Below are positions 26,582 through 35,226 of a DNA stretch of 64,000 nt, piece by piece; the stretch's first letter is position 1; each line of letters begins with the position of its first letter. The stretch is from Methylobacterium sp. NMS14P (GTDB taxonomy: Bacteria; Pseudomonadota; Alphaproteobacteria; Rhizobiales; Beijerinckiaceae): the NCBI RefSeq assembly GCF_028583545.1, contig NZ_CP087106.1:3766501-3830500 (forward strand), read 5' to 3'. A program made the position numbers and the translations under genes. The notes beneath the pieces are model-generated. The model was given only the letters and a program-made list of their open reading frames with translations. It ran no database searches and was not told the origin of the DNA.

Positions 26582-27364
26582 ATGGCAACGATCGATCGAC
26601 GCCGCGTGCTCGGGGCGGTCGCGGCCGGCGCCGCCGCGGGCCTCGGCCCCGTCGCGGCCGCCGAGGCGCAACCGGTCATGCTGTTCCCGCTGCCGCAGGC
26701 CACCGTCCCGATCCTGGGCGAGGCGCAGGTCTTCCCGGTCCGCCGGATCTACTGCATCGGCCGCAACTACGCGGCCCACGCCCGCGAGATGGGCTCCGAC
26801 CCGTCGCGCGAGCCGCCCTTCTTCTTCCAGAAGCCGGCGGACGCCGTGCAGGTCGTCGCGGGCGGCGTCGCCGACCATCCCTACCCGTCGCTGACCCAGA
26901 ACTACCACCACGAGATCGAGCTCGTCGCCGTGCTGAAGTCGGGCGGGCGCGACATCCCGGCCGCGCGGGCGCTCGACCACGTCTACGGCTACGCCACCGG
27001 CCTCGACATGACCCGCCGGGACCTCCAGCGCGGCATGGGCAACCAGAAGAAGCCCTGGGAGATCGGCAAGAGCTTCGACCAGTCCGCGCCGATCACGCCG
27101 ATCCTGCCCGTTACCCGGGCCGGGCATCCGGCGCGCGGGCGCATCCGGCTCGCCGTGAACGGCACCGTGCGGCAGGACGCCGACCTCTCCGAGATGATCT
27201 GGTCGGTGGCCGAGCAGATCGCCGAGCTGTCGCGGGCCTTCGAGCTCAGGGCCGGCGACATCGTCTTCTCCGGGACGCCCGAGAATGTCGGGCCGGTCGT
27301 GCGCGGGGACGTGCTCGCGGGCTCGATCGAGGGCCTGCCGGACCTGTCGATCCGCATCGTCTGA
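26582..27364 (+). CDS. Exported fumarylacetoacetate-hydrolase-family protein
   Basis: 260 aa. The N-terminus MATIDRRRVLGAVAAG plus an Ala-rich run ending AEAQ looks like a twin-arginine signal, which is unusual because most FAH-family enzymes are cytosolic. The catalytic domain starts at IYCIGRNYAAHAREMG. It has metal-binding acidic residues in NYHHEIELVAVL and in DHVYGYATGLDMTRRD, plus GDIVFSGTPENVG. Family members hydrolyse or decarboxylate acylpyruvates and dicarboxylic compounds. The ribosome-binding region is GAAGGGACAGG. Confidence 0.88.
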   Translation: MATIDRRRVLGAVAAGAAAGLGPVAAAEAQPVMLFPLPQATVPILGEAQVFPVRRIYCIGRNYAAHAREMGSDPSREPPFFFQKPADAVQVVAGGVADHPYPSLTQNYHHEIELVAVLKSGGRDIPAARALDHVYGYATGLDMTRRDLQRGMGNQKKPWEIGKSFDQSAPITPILPVTRAGHPARGRIRLAVNGTVRQDADLSEMIWSVAEQIAELSRAFELRAGDIVFSGTPENVGPVVRGDVLAGSIEGLPDLSIRIV

Positions 27365-27465
27365 CCCCGCCGCGCGGGGATCCGGTCGCGGCGGGGCATT
27401 GACTTTCCCTGCCGGTGTCGCGGCTTTATCCCGTACGGATCCGCGGGGGCAGGAGCAGCGCGCGT

Positions 27466-30138
27466 ATGACCAAGCCCGACGGCGTGCCGCCGCACCTCTT
27501 CGAGACCGCCGAGGGACGCCGTCTCGTGGAGGCGCGCTCCGATCCGGCGTGGCGCCGCTGGGGGCCGTATCTCAGCGACCGGCAATGGGGCACGGTGCGG
27601 GAGGATTACAGCCCGAAGGGCGACGCCTGGGACTACCTGCCCCACGACCATGCCCGGTCCCGCGCCTACCGATGGGGCGAGGACGGGATCGGCGGCTTCG
27701 GCGACCGCCACCTGAACTGGTGCCTGTCCCTGGCGCTGTGGAACGGGCGCGACCCGATCCTGAAGGAGCGGCTGTTCGGCCTGACCAACCAGGAAGGCAA
27801 CCACGGCGAGGACGTCAAGGAGCTCTACTACTACCTCGACGGGATCCCGACCCACGCCTTCATGCGGATGCTGTACAAGTACCCGCAGGGGGCCTTCCCC
27901 TACGGGCGCCTGGTCGAGGAGAACGCGCGGCGCGGCCTCGACGACCCGGAATTCGAGCTCCTCGACACCGGCCTGTTCGAGGAGGGCCGCTACTTCGACG
28001 TCGAGATCGCCTACGCCAAGGCCGCGCCCGACGACATCTTGATGCGGGTCACCGCCACCAATCGCGGCCCGGACGCGGCGGACCTGACGCTGCTGCCGCA
28101 GCTCTGGGCCCGCAACACGTGGTCGTGGAAGCAGGGCACGCCGAGGCCGGAACTCATGGCCGGGTCGGAGGGCTCGGTCTGGGCGCGCCACCCCGAGATG
28201 CCGACCTTCCGGTTCTTCGCCGACGGCGCGGGCGACCTGCTGTTCACCGAGAACGAGACGAACACGCACCGGCTGTTCGGCAGCGGCCCCGCCGAGGGCT
28301 TCTACAAGGACGGCATCGACCGGTGCGTCGTGGGCGGCGACCGGGACGCCGTCAACGCCCTGTCGGGCACCAAGTGCGCCGCCCGCTACGACCTGCATCT
28401 CGGCCCCGGCGAGACGCGGAGCGTGCGCCTGCGCCTGCGCGCCGAGACCGCGCCGGGCGCGCCCTTCGCGGATTTCGACGCGGTCTTCGCCGCCCGCGAG
28501 GCGGAGGCCGACGACTTCTACGGGGCGCTCCAGGCGCCGATCGTCGACCCCGAGATGCGGCTCGTGCAGCGGCAGGCGCTCGCCGGCATGCTCTGGTCGA
28601 AGCAGCTCTACCATTACGACGTGCGCGAGTGGCTCGCCGGCGACCCGGCGCAGCCCGCGCCGGCGCCGGAGCGGCGACACGGCCGCAACGCCGACTGGGC
28701 GCATCTGCGCGCCAACGACATCATCTCGATGCCGGATGCCTGGGAATATCCCTGGTTCGCCTCCTGGGATCTCGCTCTCCAGGCGATCGTGTTCGGGCTC
28801 ATCGACCCGGACTTCGCCAAGAACCAGCTCCTGCTCCTGGTCGACGAGGCCTACACCCACCCGAACGCCGCGCTGCCGGCCTACGAGTGGGGCTTCGGGG
28901 ACGCCAACCCGCCGGTCCACGCGCTGGCCGCCTGGCGGGTGTTCGAGCTGGACCGGGCGCTCACCGGCAGGCCGGACCACGCCTTCCTCAAGCGGATCTT
29001 CAACAAGCTCACCCTGAACTTCACGTGGTGGGTGAACCGGAAGGATTCCGACGACCGCAACCTGTTCCAGGGCGGCTTCCTCGGCCTCGACAACATCGGC
29101 ATCTTCGACCGGTCGAAGCCGGTGGGCGACGGCGCCACGCTGACCCAGTCCGACGCGACCGCCTGGATGGCGACCTACGCGTTGAACCTGATGCGGATCG
29201 CCATCGAGCTGGCCCTCGACGACCCGACCTTCGAGGACATGGCGGAGAAGTTCTTCGAGCACTTCCTCCTCATCGCCGGCGCAACCGGCGCGGGCGTGTG
29301 GGACGAGCCGGACGGCTTCTTCTACGACGTGATCGAGACCCGCGACGGGCAGCGCCTCCCGATCCGCGCCCGGACCATGGTCGGCCTGATCCCGATCTTC
29401 GCGGTGGCGGTGATCAACGAGTGCGACCTCGCGCGGCTGCCGTCCCTGCGCAACCGGATGGTGTTCTTCCTGAAGAACCGCCCGGACCTCGCGACCCTGG
29501 TCTCGCGCTGGAACGAGCCCGGCGCGGGCCAGACGGCGCTGCTGTCGCTGCTGCGCGGGCACCGTCTGAAGGCGCTGCTCCACCGCGCCCTGGACCCGAA
29601 CGAGTTCCTCTCGGATTACGGGCTGCGCGCCGTGTCCCGCGTCTACGCGGACGAGCCGTTCCGCTTCGCCTGGGACGGGCGGGACCTGGGGCTCGCCTAC
29701 GAGCCGGCCGAGTCGCGCTCGCGCCTGTTCGGCGGCAACTCGAACTGGCGAGGACCGGTCTGGATGCCGGTGAACTACCTGCTCATCGCCGGGCTGAACC
29801 GCTTCCACGACTATTACGGCCCGGATTTCCGGGTCGAGGCGCCGACCGGATCGGGCCGGACCTACGCGCTCCGGGAGATCGCCGCCCACCTGTCACGGCG
29901 CCTGATCAGCCTCTCGACCCGGCGCCCGGACGGGCGCAGGCCGGTCTACGGCGACAGCCGGATCGAGCAGGAGGATGCGCATTTCCGCGACCTCGTCCTG
30001 TTCTACGAGTACTATCACGGGGACAGCGGCCGCGGGGTCGGCGCGTCGCACCAGACCGGGTGGTCCGGGCTCGTGGCCCTGCTGATCCAGGAAGTGGCGA
30101 CCGCCGCCGCCGAGACGCAGCCCACCGGCTGGCCGTGA
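27466..30138 (+). CDS. GH63-like (MGH1-type) glucosidase
   Basis: 890 aa. A large (alpha/alpha)6-barrel glycoside hydrolase related to mannosyl-oligosaccharide glucosidase and bacterial mannosylglycerate/glucosylglycerate hydrolases. A beta-rich N-domain (1-330) precedes the barrel. The barrel motifs YPWFASWDLA (Asp about 435) and SNWRGPVWMPVNY (about 757-770) are those of the MGH1-like family. No signal peptide, so cytosolic. The ATG at 27466 has AGGAG upstream; a GTG at 27415 is a weaker alternative. A strong bidirectional hairpin follows. Substrate could be a compatible-solute glycoside; inference only. Confidence 0.88.
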   Translation: MTKPDGVPPHLFETAEGRRLVEARSDPAWRRWGPYLSDRQWGTVREDYSPKGDAWDYLPHDHARSRAYRWGEDGIGGFGDRHLNWCLSLALWNGRDPILKERLFGLTNQEGNHGEDVKELYYYLDGIPTHAFMRMLYKYPQGAFPYGRLVEENARRGLDDPEFELLDTGLFEEGRYFDVEIAYAKAAPDDILMRVTATNRGPDAADLTLLPQLWARNTWSWKQGTPRPELMAGSEGSVWARHPEMPTFRFFADGAGDLLFTENETNTHRLFGSGPAEGFYKDGIDRCVVGGDRDAVNALSGTKCAARYDLHLGPGETRSVRLRLRAETAPGAPFADFDAVFAAREAEADDFYGALQAPIVDPEMRLVQRQALAGMLWSKQLYHYDVREWLAGDPAQPAPAPERRHGRNADWAHLRANDIISMPDAWEYPWFASWDLALQAIVFGLIDPDFAKNQLLLLVDEAYTHPNAALPAYEWGFGDANPPVHALAAWRVFELDRALTGRPDHAFLKRIFNKLTLNFTWWVNRKDSDDRNLFQGGFLGLDNIGIFDRSKPVGDGATLTQSDATAWMATYALNLMRIAIELALDDPTFEDMAEKFFEHFLLIAGATGAGVWDEPDGFFYDVIETRDGQRLPIRARTMVGLIPIFAVAVINECDLARLPSLRNRMVFFLKNRPDLATLVSRWNEPGAGQTALLSLLRGHRLKALLHRALDPNEFLSDYGLRAVSRVYADEPFRFAWDGRDLGLAYEPAESRSRLFGGNSNWRGPVWMPVNYLLIAGLNRFHDYYGPDFRVEAPTGSGRTYALREIAAHLSRRLISLSTRRPDGRRPVYGDSRIEQEDAHFRDLVLFYEYYHGDSGRGVGASHQTGWSGLVALLIQEVATAAAETQPTGWP

Positions 30139-30142
30139 CAGT

Positions 30143-30171
30143 CGGTCGCCGGCCCGGCGCGCCGGCGACCG
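30143..30171. terminator. Bidirectional terminator, glucosidase / mucR
   Basis: An 11-bp perfect stem CGGTCGCCGGC / GCCGGCGACCG with a 7-base loop fills the 41-base gap between the convergent stops. Confidence 0.75.
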
Positions 30172-30179
30172 GAGCCCCG

Positions 30180-30587
30180 TTACTCCGCGGCCTGCTGCAT
30201 CCGCAGGCGCTGACCCTGGCCGATCTGGCGCGAGATCGTCGAGCGGCGGGCGCTGTAGACAGCCGAGACGAGCGGGTAATCGACGGGCAGGCCCCACTTG
30301 GCCTTGTAGGCCTCGGGCGTGAGGCCGCGCATCGTCAGGTGCCGCCGCAGGGCCTTGTAGGGCTTGCCGTCCTCGAAGCTGATGAGCGTGTCGGGCCGGA
30401 TCGAGGCCCGGATCTGCGCCTCGGTCGGCCGCCGGACCTGCGGCTCCGCCGGCTGGTCCAGGGCGGTGATCGAGCGGTGTACCTCGGAGAGCAGGTCGGG
30501 CAACGTTCCCGCCGGGACACTGTTGCGCGTGACGTAGGCGCTCAGGATCTTTGCGGCGAGTTCGACGCTCGGCGATGTCATCTGCAT
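30180..30587 (-). CDS. mucR: MucR/Ros-family regulator lacking the zinc cysteines
   Basis: 135 aa from the ATG at 30587, chosen because GAGGTG lies 8 bases upstream; a GTG inside that site (30596) would give 138. MucR proteins are H-NS-like regulators binding AT-rich DNA. The fold is recognisable: ISFEDGKPYKALRRHL, then GLTPEAYKAKWGLPVDYPLV. Classic Ros/MucR has two cysteines where this reads LISFEDG, and none are present, so zinc coordination as in Ros is not possible. Similar zinc-free homologues are known in Mesorhizobium. The upstream region is AT-rich, consistent with autoregulation. Confidence 0.88.
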   Translation of the reverse strand: MQMTSPSVELAAKILSAYVTRNSVPAGTLPDLLSEVHRSITALDQPAEPQVRRPTEAQIRASIRPDTLISFEDGKPYKALRRHLTMRGLTPEAYKAKWGLPVDYPLVSAVYSARRSTISRQIGQGQRLRMQQAAE

Positions 30588-30890
30588 GGTCGTCACCTCG
30601 ATTCTACGTGTTTCGGATGTGGCGCTCGTCGGTTTCCGTCGGGCTCTTCGCCGCCGACGGCCGGTGCATGTCCCTGAGACGTTCTCGGCTCCGGCCGGAG
30701 GCGGCGGATGGGCTCATTATGCGCCCGTCCGCCGTCGCTACAACCGAGCCGCGCATTTATCGCGCCGATATTTCTACTTAGGATTGAGATTTAGGGTCAA
30801 CGACGAATCAACGGTCGCGTCGTTGTTCGGGCTCAAGTGCGGTATTGAGGACTCACCTGCCCGTCCGGGCGCGATGGAGAACGCGAACAC
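30588..30890. promoter_or_regulatory. Divergent promoter region, mucR / LhgO-like gene
   Basis: 303 bases. The stretch 30755-30800 is markedly A/T-rich for this genome (ATTTAT, GATATTTCTACTTAGG, GATTTAGGG). That fits both a promoter and a MucR-type binding region. No other gene seen. Confidence 0.4.
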
Positions 30891-31988
30891 ATGGAGGCCC
30901 TGGTCGTCGGAGCCGGCGTCGTCGGGCTCGCCATCGGGCGAGCGCTCGCGCTGCGCGGGCACGCCGTCATCGTGGCGGAAGCCGAGGACGCCTTCGGCAC
31001 GGGCGTCTCGTCCCGCAGCTCGGAGGTGATCCACGCCGGCATGTACTACCCGGGCGGGTCCGAGCGCGCGCACCACTGCGTCGACGGCGCCCGGCGGTTA
31101 TACAACTTTTGCGCGAGTCACGGCGTCCCGCATCGCGCGTGCGGCAAGCTGATCGTCGCCTCCGACGACGCGGAGGCCGAGAAGATCGCGGCGATCCGCC
31201 GTCAGGGCGAGGCCAACGGCGTCCCGGGCCTCGAGCTCCTCGACGGGAGCGCGGCCCGGCGGCTGGAGCCGAATCTCGCCTGCACGGTCGCGCTGCACTC
31301 GCCGCGCACCGGCGTCGTGGACAGCCACGCGCTGATGCTCGCCCTGCTCGGGGCGATCGAGGATCACGGCGGCGCGCTCGCCCTGCGCACCCCGGTCGAG
31401 GACCTGACGCGGCGGGACGGGCAGTGGCAGGCCGCGTTCGGCGGCGCCGAGCCCGGCACGATGGCCTTCGACGCGGTGGTCAACGCCGCGAGCTTCGGCG
31501 CGCCGGCCCTGGCCGCCCGCACGGAGGGCTACCCGGCCGAGCGCGTGCCGACGCTGCGCCTCGCCCGCGGCAACTACTTCGGCTGCACCGGCAAGCCGGC
31601 CTTCTCGCGGCTGATCTACCCGGCGCCGCGCATCGACGGCGGCCTCGGCATCCACCTGACCCTCGACCTCGCCGGCCGCACGCGCTTCGGGCCCGACGTG
31701 GAGTGGGTCGACGGATTCGACTACCGGGTCGATCCCGGGCGCGCCGAGGCCTTCTACGGCGCGATCCGCCGCTACTGGCCCGGCCTGCCCGACGGGGCGC
31801 TCTATCCGGACTACGCGGGCCTGCGGCCGAAGCTGACGGGGCCGAGCGAGGCGGCGGCCGATTTCCGGATCGACGGACCGGCCGAGCACGGCCTGCCGGG
31901 GATCGTGCACCTGTTCGGCATCGAGAGCCCGGGCCTGACGTCGAGCCTGTCGCTCGCCGAGGCGGTGGCCGACCGGCTGGACGCCTGA
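30891..31988 (+). CDS. FAD-dependent oxidoreductase, L-2-hydroxyglutarate-oxidase-like
   Basis: 365 aa of the D-amino-acid-oxidase fold. FAD-binding VVGAGVVGLAIGRALA (4-19), VAEAED and SSRSSEVIHAGMYYP match LhgO and related enzymes (L-2-hydroxyglutarate dehydrogenase). The latter part has GVVDSHALMLAL and GIHLTLDLAGRTRFGPD. The most likely reaction is oxidation of an L-2-hydroxyacid, possibly with electron transfer to quinone. The ATG at 30891 follows a short purine-rich region. Monocistronic by spacing. Confidence 0.85.
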   Translation: MEALVVGAGVVGLAIGRALALRGHAVIVAEAEDAFGTGVSSRSSEVIHAGMYYPGGSERAHHCVDGARRLYNFCASHGVPHRACGKLIVASDDAEAEKIAAIRRQGEANGVPGLELLDGSAARRLEPNLACTVALHSPRTGVVDSHALMLALLGAIEDHGGALALRTPVEDLTRRDGQWQAAFGGAEPGTMAFDAVVNAASFGAPALAARTEGYPAERVPTLRLARGNYFGCTGKPAFSRLIYPAPRIDGGLGIHLTLDLAGRTRFGPDVEWVDGFDYRVDPGRAEAFYGAIRRYWPGLPDGALYPDYAGLRPKLTGPSEAAADFRIDGPAEHGLPGIVHLFGIESPGLTSSLSLAEAVADRLDA

Positions 31989-31992
31989 GGCC

Positions 31993-32709
31993 TCAGAACA
32001 GCAGGTGCAGCGCCAGGGGCGCGAGGATCGCCGTCAGGAAGGCGTTGAGCCCCATGGCGATCCCCGCGAAGGTGCCGGCCACCTCGCTGACCTGGAAGGC
32101 GCGGGCCGTCCCGATGCCGTGGGCCGCCAGCCCGGCCGCGAAGCCGCGGGCGCGCATGTCGCTGATCCGCAGGAGGTTCATCATCGGCGTCACGAGGATC
32201 GCCCCGATGATGCCGGTGAGGATCACCAGGATGGCCGTGAGCGTCGGGTCGCCGCCGAGCGCCTCCGCGATGCCCATCGCCACGCCCGAGGTCACGGATT
32301 TCGGCGCCAGCGAGACGAGGATCGGCTGCGGGATGTCGAGGAGCCGCGCGAGGCCGATCACCACCGCGAGGGTGGTGGCCGACCCGGCGGCGAGGGCCGC
32401 CAGCATCGGCGCGAGAGCGCGCAGGACGGTCGCCCGCCGCTCGTAGAGCGGCATCGCCAGCACCACGGTGGCGGGCCCGAGCAGGAAGTGGACGAACTGC
32501 GCGCCCTCGAAATAAGCCCCGTAGGGCGTGCCGGTGACGGCCAGGACCGCACCGACCAGGACGACCGTGATGAGGACGGGGTTGGCGATGGGGTGCCGGC
32601 CGGTCGCGGCGGCGACCCGGTCCGCCAGGACGTAGGCGGTCAGCGTCACCGTGAGCCACAGGAGCGGCGTCTTGGCGAGGTAGACCCAGAGCGAGAAGTC
32701 GCCGCCCAC
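31993..32709 (-). CDS. lrgB: LrgB/CidB-family membrane protein
   Basis: 238 aa, several membrane helices. Family signatures include NPVLITVVLVGAVLA, GPATVVLAMPLY, LAPKSVTSGVAMGIAEALGG, and GTARAFQVSEVAGTFAGIAM. LrgAB/CidAB proteins are holin-like and have been linked to murein hydrolase control and to pyruvate or glycolate export. It starts with GTG at 32709, just after lrgA stops, so it is co-transcribed with lrgA and terB. Confidence 0.92.
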   Translation of the reverse strand: MGGDFSLWVYLAKTPLLWLTVTLTAYVLADRVAAATGRHPIANPVLITVVLVGAVLAVTGTPYGAYFEGAQFVHFLLGPATVVLAMPLYERRATVLRALAPMLAALAAGSATTLAVVIGLARLLDIPQPILVSLAPKSVTSGVAMGIAEALGGDPTLTAILVILTGIIGAILVTPMMNLLRISDMRARGFAAGLAAHGIGTARAFQVSEVAGTFAGIAMGLNAFLTAILAPLALHLLF

Positions 32710-32712
32710 GCG

Positions 32713-33117
32713 TCAGGGCTCCCGGTCGGTCCCGCGCCGTTCGACCAGGGCGGCGACGGCGCGGAAGACCAGGACGGTGACCAGCAGCGACAGGGCGGTC
32801 GAGACGACCAGAACCAGGGCCAGTTTGGCGCCCTGCGCCCGCAGCAGGTCGAGGCGGCCGACGACACCGACGCCCGCGGGAACGAACAGGAGCGACAGGT
32901 TCATCAGCAGCCCGCGCGCGGTCGTCTCGAGCGTGCCGTCGGTGAGCGGCTTCGGCAGCACGCGCGGCAGGCCGAGGCGGGCGTTGTCGCGCAGCAGCAG
33001 GAACGCGAACATCAGGCCCATGCCGATCACCGGGCCGGGGATCGGAACGCCCGCGCCGCGCGCGAGGGCTTCGCCCAGCAGCTGCGCGAGCAGGATCAGG
33101 GCCAGGCTGGCGATCAT
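32713..33117 (-). CDS. lrgA: LrgA/CidA-family holin-like protein
   Basis: 134 aa, four predicted membrane helices. The signature PIPGPVIGMGLMFAFLL and NLSLLFVPAGVGVVGR identify the family. It begins 15 bases after the terB-like stop and ends three bases before lrgB, so the three form one operon. Membrane location. Confidence 0.92.
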   Translation of the reverse strand: MIASLALILLAQLLGEALARGAGVPIPGPVIGMGLMFAFLLLRDNARLGLPRVLPKPLTDGTLETTARGLLMNLSLLFVPAGVGVVGRLDLLRAQGAKLALVLVVSTALSLLVTVLVFRAVAALVERRGTDREP

Positions 33118-33132
33118 CGCGGGCGGCCGGGG

Positions 33133-33594
33133 CTAGGCGGCCGCGACGCCCTGCTGTCCGCTGCGCCGGGCCGCCGCGATGGCGGCCTCGTCGAAGCCGA
33201 GCAGGCGGCCGAGGCGCTCGACCAGGGCCTCCTCGAACTCGTCGACGCGGCCGTCCGCCGCCGCGACCGACCACGCCATGGTCAGCAGCTCCTCGCGCTC
33301 GGACCGGTCGGCCTCGTGCGGGATCATCTCCACGAGGCTCGCCACGTCGCGCACCTCCGAATCCATGGCGGCGGCGCGCTCGATCAATGCCCGCGCCGCG
33401 TCCGGACCGTCGGCGTAGTGGCCCTGCACGAGGCGCGAGAGGCGCTCGCTCTCGGCCGGCGCCAGGATGCCGTCGACGCGGGCGACGTGGACGAGGAGCG
33501 CAGTGGCCGCAAGATGCGTCTCGTCCACGGCCTCCTGCGTGCCGACGCCGAGAGCCTCGGCCGCGTAGGCGCGCAGGCGTGCGATCAGGGACAT
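33133..33594 (-). CDS. TerB-family tellurite-resistance-like protein
   Basis: 153 aa. Helical TerB/DjlA-type domain with two acidic metal-binding signatures: HVARVDGILAPAESE and VAAADGRVDEFEE, the paired D-G elements of the fold. Soluble and cytosolic. The ATG at 33594 follows GGAG and gives a compact domain; the frame is open further. First gene of terB-lrgA-lrgB. Function is unclear despite the family name. Confidence 0.85.
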   Translation of the reverse strand: MSLIARLRAYAAEALGVGTQEAVDETHLAATALLVHVARVDGILAPAESERLSRLVQGHYADGPDAARALIERAAAMDSEVRDVASLVEMIPHEADRSEREELLTMAWSVAAADGRVDEFEEALVERLGRLLGFDEAAIAAARRSGQQGVAAA

Positions 33595-33707
33595 GACGGC
33601 TCCGGGGGATCGTGCACCGCAACAGTTCGGGCCCCGGCGGCGCGCCGTCAAGGACGCCGCCGCACGTCGCGCCGGACCGTGGCCCGGTTGCATCGCCGGC
33701 GCGGCGC

Positions 33708-34517
33708 TCACGTACGGGCTGCGGCCTCCGACCCCGTCACCAGCGGCGCGAGGATCGCCTCGGCCGCCCGCACGGTCGCGGGCCCGGCCTCGGCGGGAGT
33801 GCCGGCCCGGAAGGGCGGCGCCGGGGCGTACTCGGCGACGAGCTGCGCGGTGCGGGCGTAGGCGTCCCCGCGCAGCCGCGCGGCGAGCGCCAGCCCGAGA
33901 TCGAGCCCGGCCGAGACCCCGGCCGCGGTGACGCGGTTGCGGTCGAAGACGACCCGCTCCGCCACCGGCCGGGCGCCGAGAAGCGGCAGCACCGCGTCGC
34001 GCACGCTCCAGTGCGAGGTCGCGCGGTAGCCGCGCAGCAGGCCCGCCGCGCCGAGGATCAGCGATCCTGTGCAGACGCCGGCGATCCAGCCGGCCCGGGC
34101 GGCGCGGTCGCGCAGGAAGGCGAGGAGCGCCGCGTTTCCCATCTGGGCGGGCGTGCCGTCGCCCCCGGGAACGAACAGGACGTCGAGATCGGCCGGGCAG
34201 GTCGTGAAGCCGTGGGTCGCCACCAGGGCGAGGCCAGTGTCGCTCGTCACCGGCCCGGCCTCCGCGCCGACGAGGTGGAGGGTGCCGGGCGCGAGGCCGG
34301 CGAGGAAGGTCTGCGGCCCCACGAGATCGAGCGCGGTCAGACCCGGATAGACCAGCATGGCGATCCGGACGGGGCGGTCAGGCGGGATCGGCGCCGGCTC
34401 GCCGGTGGCGGCGGCCAGGACCGGACGGAGCGGCGCGGCCAGGGCTGCCGCGAGCGCGGCGGCGACGAGATCGCGGCGGCAGGTCTCCGGCGCCGATCCG
34501 GCCGCGGGCGCGGTCAC
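33708..34517 (-). CDS. DJ-1/PfpI-family protein, isonitrile-hydratase-like
   Basis: 269 aa if started at the GTG at 34517, 13 bases after tenA; other starts are possible. An RR-plus-hydrophobic lead (CRRDLVAAALAAALAAP) suggests Tat export. The DJ-1 domain includes IAMLVYPGLTALDLVGP, a nucleophile-elbow Cys in GVCTGSLILGAAGLL, and TAAGVSAGLDLGLALAA, the pattern of isonitrile hydratase (InhA)-like members. Last of the HK-RR-tenA-DJ-1 group. Confidence 0.82.
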   Translation of the reverse strand: MTAPAAGSAPETCRRDLVAAALAAALAAPLRPVLAAATGEPAPIPPDRPVRIAMLVYPGLTALDLVGPQTFLAGLAPGTLHLVGAEAGPVTSDTGLALVATHGFTTCPADLDVLFVPGGDGTPAQMGNAALLAFLRDRAARAGWIAGVCTGSLILGAAGLLRGYRATSHWSVRDAVLPLLGARPVAERVVFDRNRVTAAGVSAGLDLGLALAARLRGDAYARTAQLVAEYAPAPPFRAGTPAEAGPATVRAAEAILAPLVTGSEAAART

Positions 34518-34530
34518 GGCGCCGGGTGGG

Positions 34531-35223
34531 TCACAGGGCCCAGGCCGCGTCGCGGTAGGCGCTGTCCCAGAACTGCCACTCGAGCCGGGTGGCCTGCGTG
34601 AAGGCGCGGTGCATGCACGCGCGCTCGGTCTCCGACGCGTCACGCGCCGCCCGGTCTGTGGCGTCGATCATGGCGGCGACCGCCGCGGCGAAATCGTCGC
34701 CCGCGTAGGTGTCGATCCAGGCGCGGTACGGGTTGTCGGGCGCCGCGCGGGCGAAGATGTCGTCGCCGACCGCCTTGTAGATCCAGAAGCAGGGCAGCAG
34801 GGCCGCGCAGAGCACCGGGTAGGGCTCGGCGTAGGCGGTGGCCATGAGATAGCAGACGTAGTGGTCGCTGGCCGGCGTCAGGGGCGTGGCCGCGAAGGTC
34901 TCCGGCCCGATGCCGTAGTCGCGGAAGAAGCCGCCGTGGAGGGCGCGCTCGACGACGATCGCCTCCTGCGCGGCGCGAGAGAACTGCACGATCGTGTCCG
35001 GATCCGGCGCCTTCGCGGCGGCGAGGCTCAGCGCCCGGCCGAAGCCGATGAGGTAGTGCGCGTCCTGCACGATGTAGTGCCGGAACCGGTCCTGCGGCAG
35101 CGTGCCGGCGGCGAGCTCGGCGTTGAACGGCATCGACCGGATGGTCTCGTAGGCGGCGGCGTTGCGCGCCCAGGCCTCGTAGGAAAAGACGCCGGGGGCG
35201 CCCACCAGTCCGGAGGACGCCAC
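34531..35223 (-). CDS. tenA: TenA-family thiaminase-like protein
   Basis: 230 aa. TenA proteins hydrolyse thiamine breakdown products (aminopyrimidine salvage) in the cytosol. The Asp in RHYIVQDAHYLIGF, catalytic Cys in ALLPCFWIYKAVGDD and the C-terminal Glu in RLEWQFWDSAY match active TenA. It starts with GTG three bases after the response-regulator stop, so it is translationally linked to the two-component system. No TPP riboswitch could be recognised. Confidence 0.9.
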   Translation of the reverse strand: MASSGLVGAPGVFSYEAWARNAAAYETIRSMPFNAELAAGTLPQDRFRHYIVQDAHYLIGFGRALSLAAAKAPDPDTIVQFSRAAQEAIVVERALHGGFFRDYGIGPETFAATPLTPASDHYVCYLMATAYAEPYPVLCAALLPCFWIYKAVGDDIFARAAPDNPYRAWIDTYAGDDFAAAVAAMIDATDRAARDASETERACMHRAFTQATRLEWQFWDSAYRDAAWAL

Positions 35224-35226
35224 GGC

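Noticed and set aside
26989..29889. 966-aa minus-strand ORF opposite the glucosidase
   Set aside because: No recognisable domain, and it spans two real genes on the other strand.
34518..35226. TPP riboswitch controlling tenA
   Set aside because: tenA is inside an operon three bases after the response regulator, and no thi-box like sequence is present there.
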